Of a stretch of 5,987 nucleotides of DNA, positions 5,714 to 5,987 are shown piece by piece. The stretch is from contig VBLN01000110.1 of NCBI GenBank assembly GCA_005878685.1, positions 1-5,987 of the forward strand, in the 5' to 3' direction. Within the stretch, counting starts at the first letter, position 1, and each line of letters starts with the position of its first letter. The position numbers and the translations under genes were made by a program. The notes below the pieces were generated by a model. The model was not told the origin of the DNA. It made no database searches and saw only the letters and a list, made by a program, of their open reading frames with translations. Origin of the DNA: Deltaproteobacteria bacterium. GTDB lineage: Bacteria > Desulfobacterota > Binatia > UBA9968.

Positions 5714-5987
5714 CTTCTCCCCGCGCTGACGACCGTGCCGATCTCTTCCCCGCTGACCACGCGCTTGATGTTCCCCTTCTCCATAATATTGAAAACGACG
5801 ATGGGCAGATGATTGTCCATGCAAAGAGAGATCGCCGTCGAGTCCATCACCTTGAGCTCTTTATTGAGCACTTCGATGTAGGTGAGCTTCCCGTACTTTT
5901 TGGCGCCCTGATGCGTCATAGGATCGGCGTCATAGACCCCTTCGACCTTTGTGGCCTTCAAGATCACCTCGGCGCCGATTTCCATCG
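5710..5987 (-). CDS. pyrH: Uridylate (UMP) kinase, C-terminal part, cut by window edge
   Basis: PyrH phosphorylates UMP to UDP with ATP, feeding pyrimidine nucleotides and UDP-sugar precursors. It belongs to the amino-acid kinase family and works as a cytoplasmic hexamer. About 92 C-terminal residues are visible out of a usual length of roughly 240. They include [19 protein letters not shown], the family's conserved nucleotide-binding segment, then [18 protein letters not shown] and the closing block [25 protein letters not shown]. The methionine at 5985 is internal, not a start: the conserved protein continues upstream beyond the window. The TGA at 5712-5710 overlaps the frr ATG by four bases. 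This is the most upstream gene visible in the operon; in many relatives tsf and rpsB lie further upstream. Confidence 0.96.
   Translation of the reverse strand, partial: MEIGAEVILKATKVEGVYDADPMTHQGAKKYGKLTYIEVLNKELKVMDSTAISLCMDNHLPIVVFNIMEKGNIKRVVSGEEIGTVVSAGRR

Noticed and set aside
5714..5824. Longer frr start adding 37 residues
   Set aside because: The extension overlaps conserved pyrH coding sequence, and the start at 5713 has a Shine-Dalgarno and gives the standard 185-residue protein.

Overview
The window is mostly a tightly packed bacterial housekeeping operon read on the minus strand. In transcription order (right to left) it carries pyrH (C-terminal part only, cut by the window edge), frr, uppS, cdsA, dxr, rseP and tsaB. 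At the left end, on the plus strand, sits the 3' part of an unrelated gene for a small retropepsin-like aspartyl protease. It converges on tsaB. No rRNA, tRNA, CRISPR array or intact mobile element is visible. The order pyrH-frr-uppS-cdsA-dxr-rseP is widespread in Gram-negative bacteria. Having tsaB after rseP, a single-PDZ RseP of 356 residues and a GC content near 60 % (sampled by hand in tsaB) fit a deltaproteobacterial / Desulfobacterota, NC10-like or similar uncultivated lineage. That placement is a guess from gene order and protein style, not from a search.

Layout: 1-417 retropepsin-like gene (+, 5' end missing); 418-495 convergent intergenic stretch with a near-perfect palindrome and a flanking 10-bp direct repeat; 496-1230 tsaB; 1231-1316 gap almost filled by a two-armed inverted array of 7-nt repeats; 1317-2387 rseP; 2401-3555 dxr; 3555-4358 cdsA (GTG start, overlapping uppS); 4336-5118 uppS; 5156-5713 frr; 5710-5987 pyrH. 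Several junctions overlap (ATGA at pyrH/frr, 23 nt at uppS/cdsA, TAATG at cdsA/dxr), which points to one co-transcribed and partly translationally coupled unit.

Functionally, dxr commits carbon to the MEP isoprenoid pathway. uppS polymerises the resulting IPP into the undecaprenyl carrier needed for the cell wall. cdsA makes CDP-diacylglycerol for phospholipids. rseP is the intramembrane protease that links envelope stress to transcription. pyrH supplies UDP for nucleotide and envelope precursors, frr recycles ribosomes and tsaB helps make t6A in tRNA. The operon therefore joins envelope building with translation.

No convincing new multi-gene system is visible. The least ordinary parts are the noncoding 7-nt repeat array between rseP and tsaB, the palindrome with direct repeats beyond tsaB, and the AT-richer protease gene at the left edge, which differs clearly in composition from the operon.
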